This document shows, in pieces, positions 63,715-64,000 of a DNA stretch of 64,000 bases. Position 1 is the first letter of the stretch, and each line of letters starts with the position of its first letter. Both the position numbers and the translations under genes were made by a program. The notes under the pieces were generated by a model, which saw only the letters and a list, made by a program, of their open reading frames with translations, searched no databases and was not told where the DNA came from. The DNA is from Trichormus variabilis 0441 (GTDB lineage: Bacteria > Cyanobacteriota > Cyanobacteriia > Cyanobacteriales > Nostocaceae): the NCBI RefSeq assembly GCF_009856605.1, contig NZ_CP047242.1:3912001-3976000 (forward strand), read 5' to 3'.

Positions 63715-64000
63715 TGAGTAGAGATGCTTTAGTTGTTGGCATTAATAAGTATAGTTTTGCAGGCTTGTCAGGTTTAAAATCGCCTGCTAAGGATGCAGAA
63801 GCGATCGCCAAGCGACTTAGTGAAGCTGGAAATTTTCATGTCAAGCGATCGCCACAATTCTTAGATCCGTTTGAAGATCATGCACCACGGGTAGCAGCAA
63901 ATCAAGAACTCAAGCTGGCAGACTTAGAAAAGGCTTTAGAAGAATTATTTTATCCTGAAGGCAGGAGCATCCCAGATACCGCGCTGTTTTATTTCTCTGG
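63715..64000 (+). CDS. Caspase-family (C14) protease, N-terminal part only
   Basis: The frame from ATG 63715 is open to the window edge (95 codons). It reads MSRDALVVGINKYSFAGLSG, LKSPAKDAEAIAKRLSEAGN and DTALFYFSG at the edge, the standard metacaspase/orthocaspase p20 start. The LVVGINKY and KDAEAIAKRL elements and the beta-strand LFYFSG preceding the catalytic HG are typical. The catalytic His and Cys themselves lie beyond base 64000. Bacterial caspases of this type are often proteases in conflict or cell-suicide modules. Its neighbours are the membrane protein and the split zinc-ribbon-like gene. Confidence 0.88.

Overview
The window is chromosomal DNA from a filamentous, very probably heterocystous cyanobacterium of the Anabaena/Nostoc/Trichormus group. 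This is inferred from a psbA gene, an NDH-1 ndhB gene, an sbtA/sbtB bicarbonate-uptake pair, a Tab2-type photosystem translation factor and a carotenoid oxygenase. Dense GCGATCGC (HIP1) octamers and abundant short tandem repeats of the CCCCAAT, AACTGAC, TTGACTA and CAGGGGAAG types agree with this. A LacI-type regulator, sugar ABC transporter and SLH/OprB porin cluster resembles the fructose (frt) locus of sugar-using Anabaena variabilis and Nostoc punctiforme, so a facultatively heterotrophic strain is likely.

Layout. 1-2676: 3'-truncated ppc on the minus strand. 3233-7850: a DUF1574/SGNH-like protein followed by an MBOAT acyltransferase, probably a cell-surface O-acylation pair. 8325-9407: psbA (Q130 form) with its terminator. 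9877-17224: mixed housekeeping genes (subtilase, PlsC-like acyltransferase, tadA, glutaredoxin, NAD(P)-binding protein, alpha/beta hydrolase). 17582-28230: a WD40 protein, then a run of sensor kinases (one large hybrid kinase, two REC-kinases, and a FIST protein followed by an orphan kinase). 28291-34964, minus strand: ndhB, a double-domain SagB-type oxidoreductase, a DUF4349 lipoprotein, a DUF3592 protein and an Orn/Lys/Arg decarboxylase. 35441-40599: tab2, a pmbA/tldE gene broken by an in-frame amber codon, and a ClC-CBS-Usp fusion. 40985-43209: the inorganic-carbon block sbtA, sbtB and beta-carbonic anhydrase. 43387-48343: LpxB-like protein, fasciclin, carotenoid oxygenase and tRNA-dihydrouridine synthase. 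48378-55390: the sugar-uptake cluster, with two palindromic operators between the regulator and the transporter genes. 55817-60567: orphan ParA-type ATPase, another kinase of the same type as those at 22.7-28.2 kb, a histidine phosphatase, a HicB-like gene with a tiny overlapping upstream gene, and a KGK-domain protein.

60755-64000 looks like the edge of an integrated mobile element. TGTACA is followed by five spaced copies of a TTCACAAATTAGATGTCGC-like motif, the architecture of a Tn7-like/CAST transposon end. Inside it are a gene split by an IS630-family insertion (removing the insertion with one TA copy restores a 138-codon reading frame ending in a Cys/His zinc-ribbon-like domain), a multi-pass membrane protein and the start of a caspase-family protease running off the window. 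I read this as a caspase-centred conflict/defence cargo on a Tn7-like element, the most interesting part of the window.

A second theme is repeat invasion of genes. Short tandem repeats encode an insert in ppc, tails on the PlsC-like and Dus proteins and a linker in the ClC protein, and supply a start codon in the sugar operon. Three families of small inverted-repeat elements are scattered between genes. No tRNA, rRNA or CRISPR array was found.
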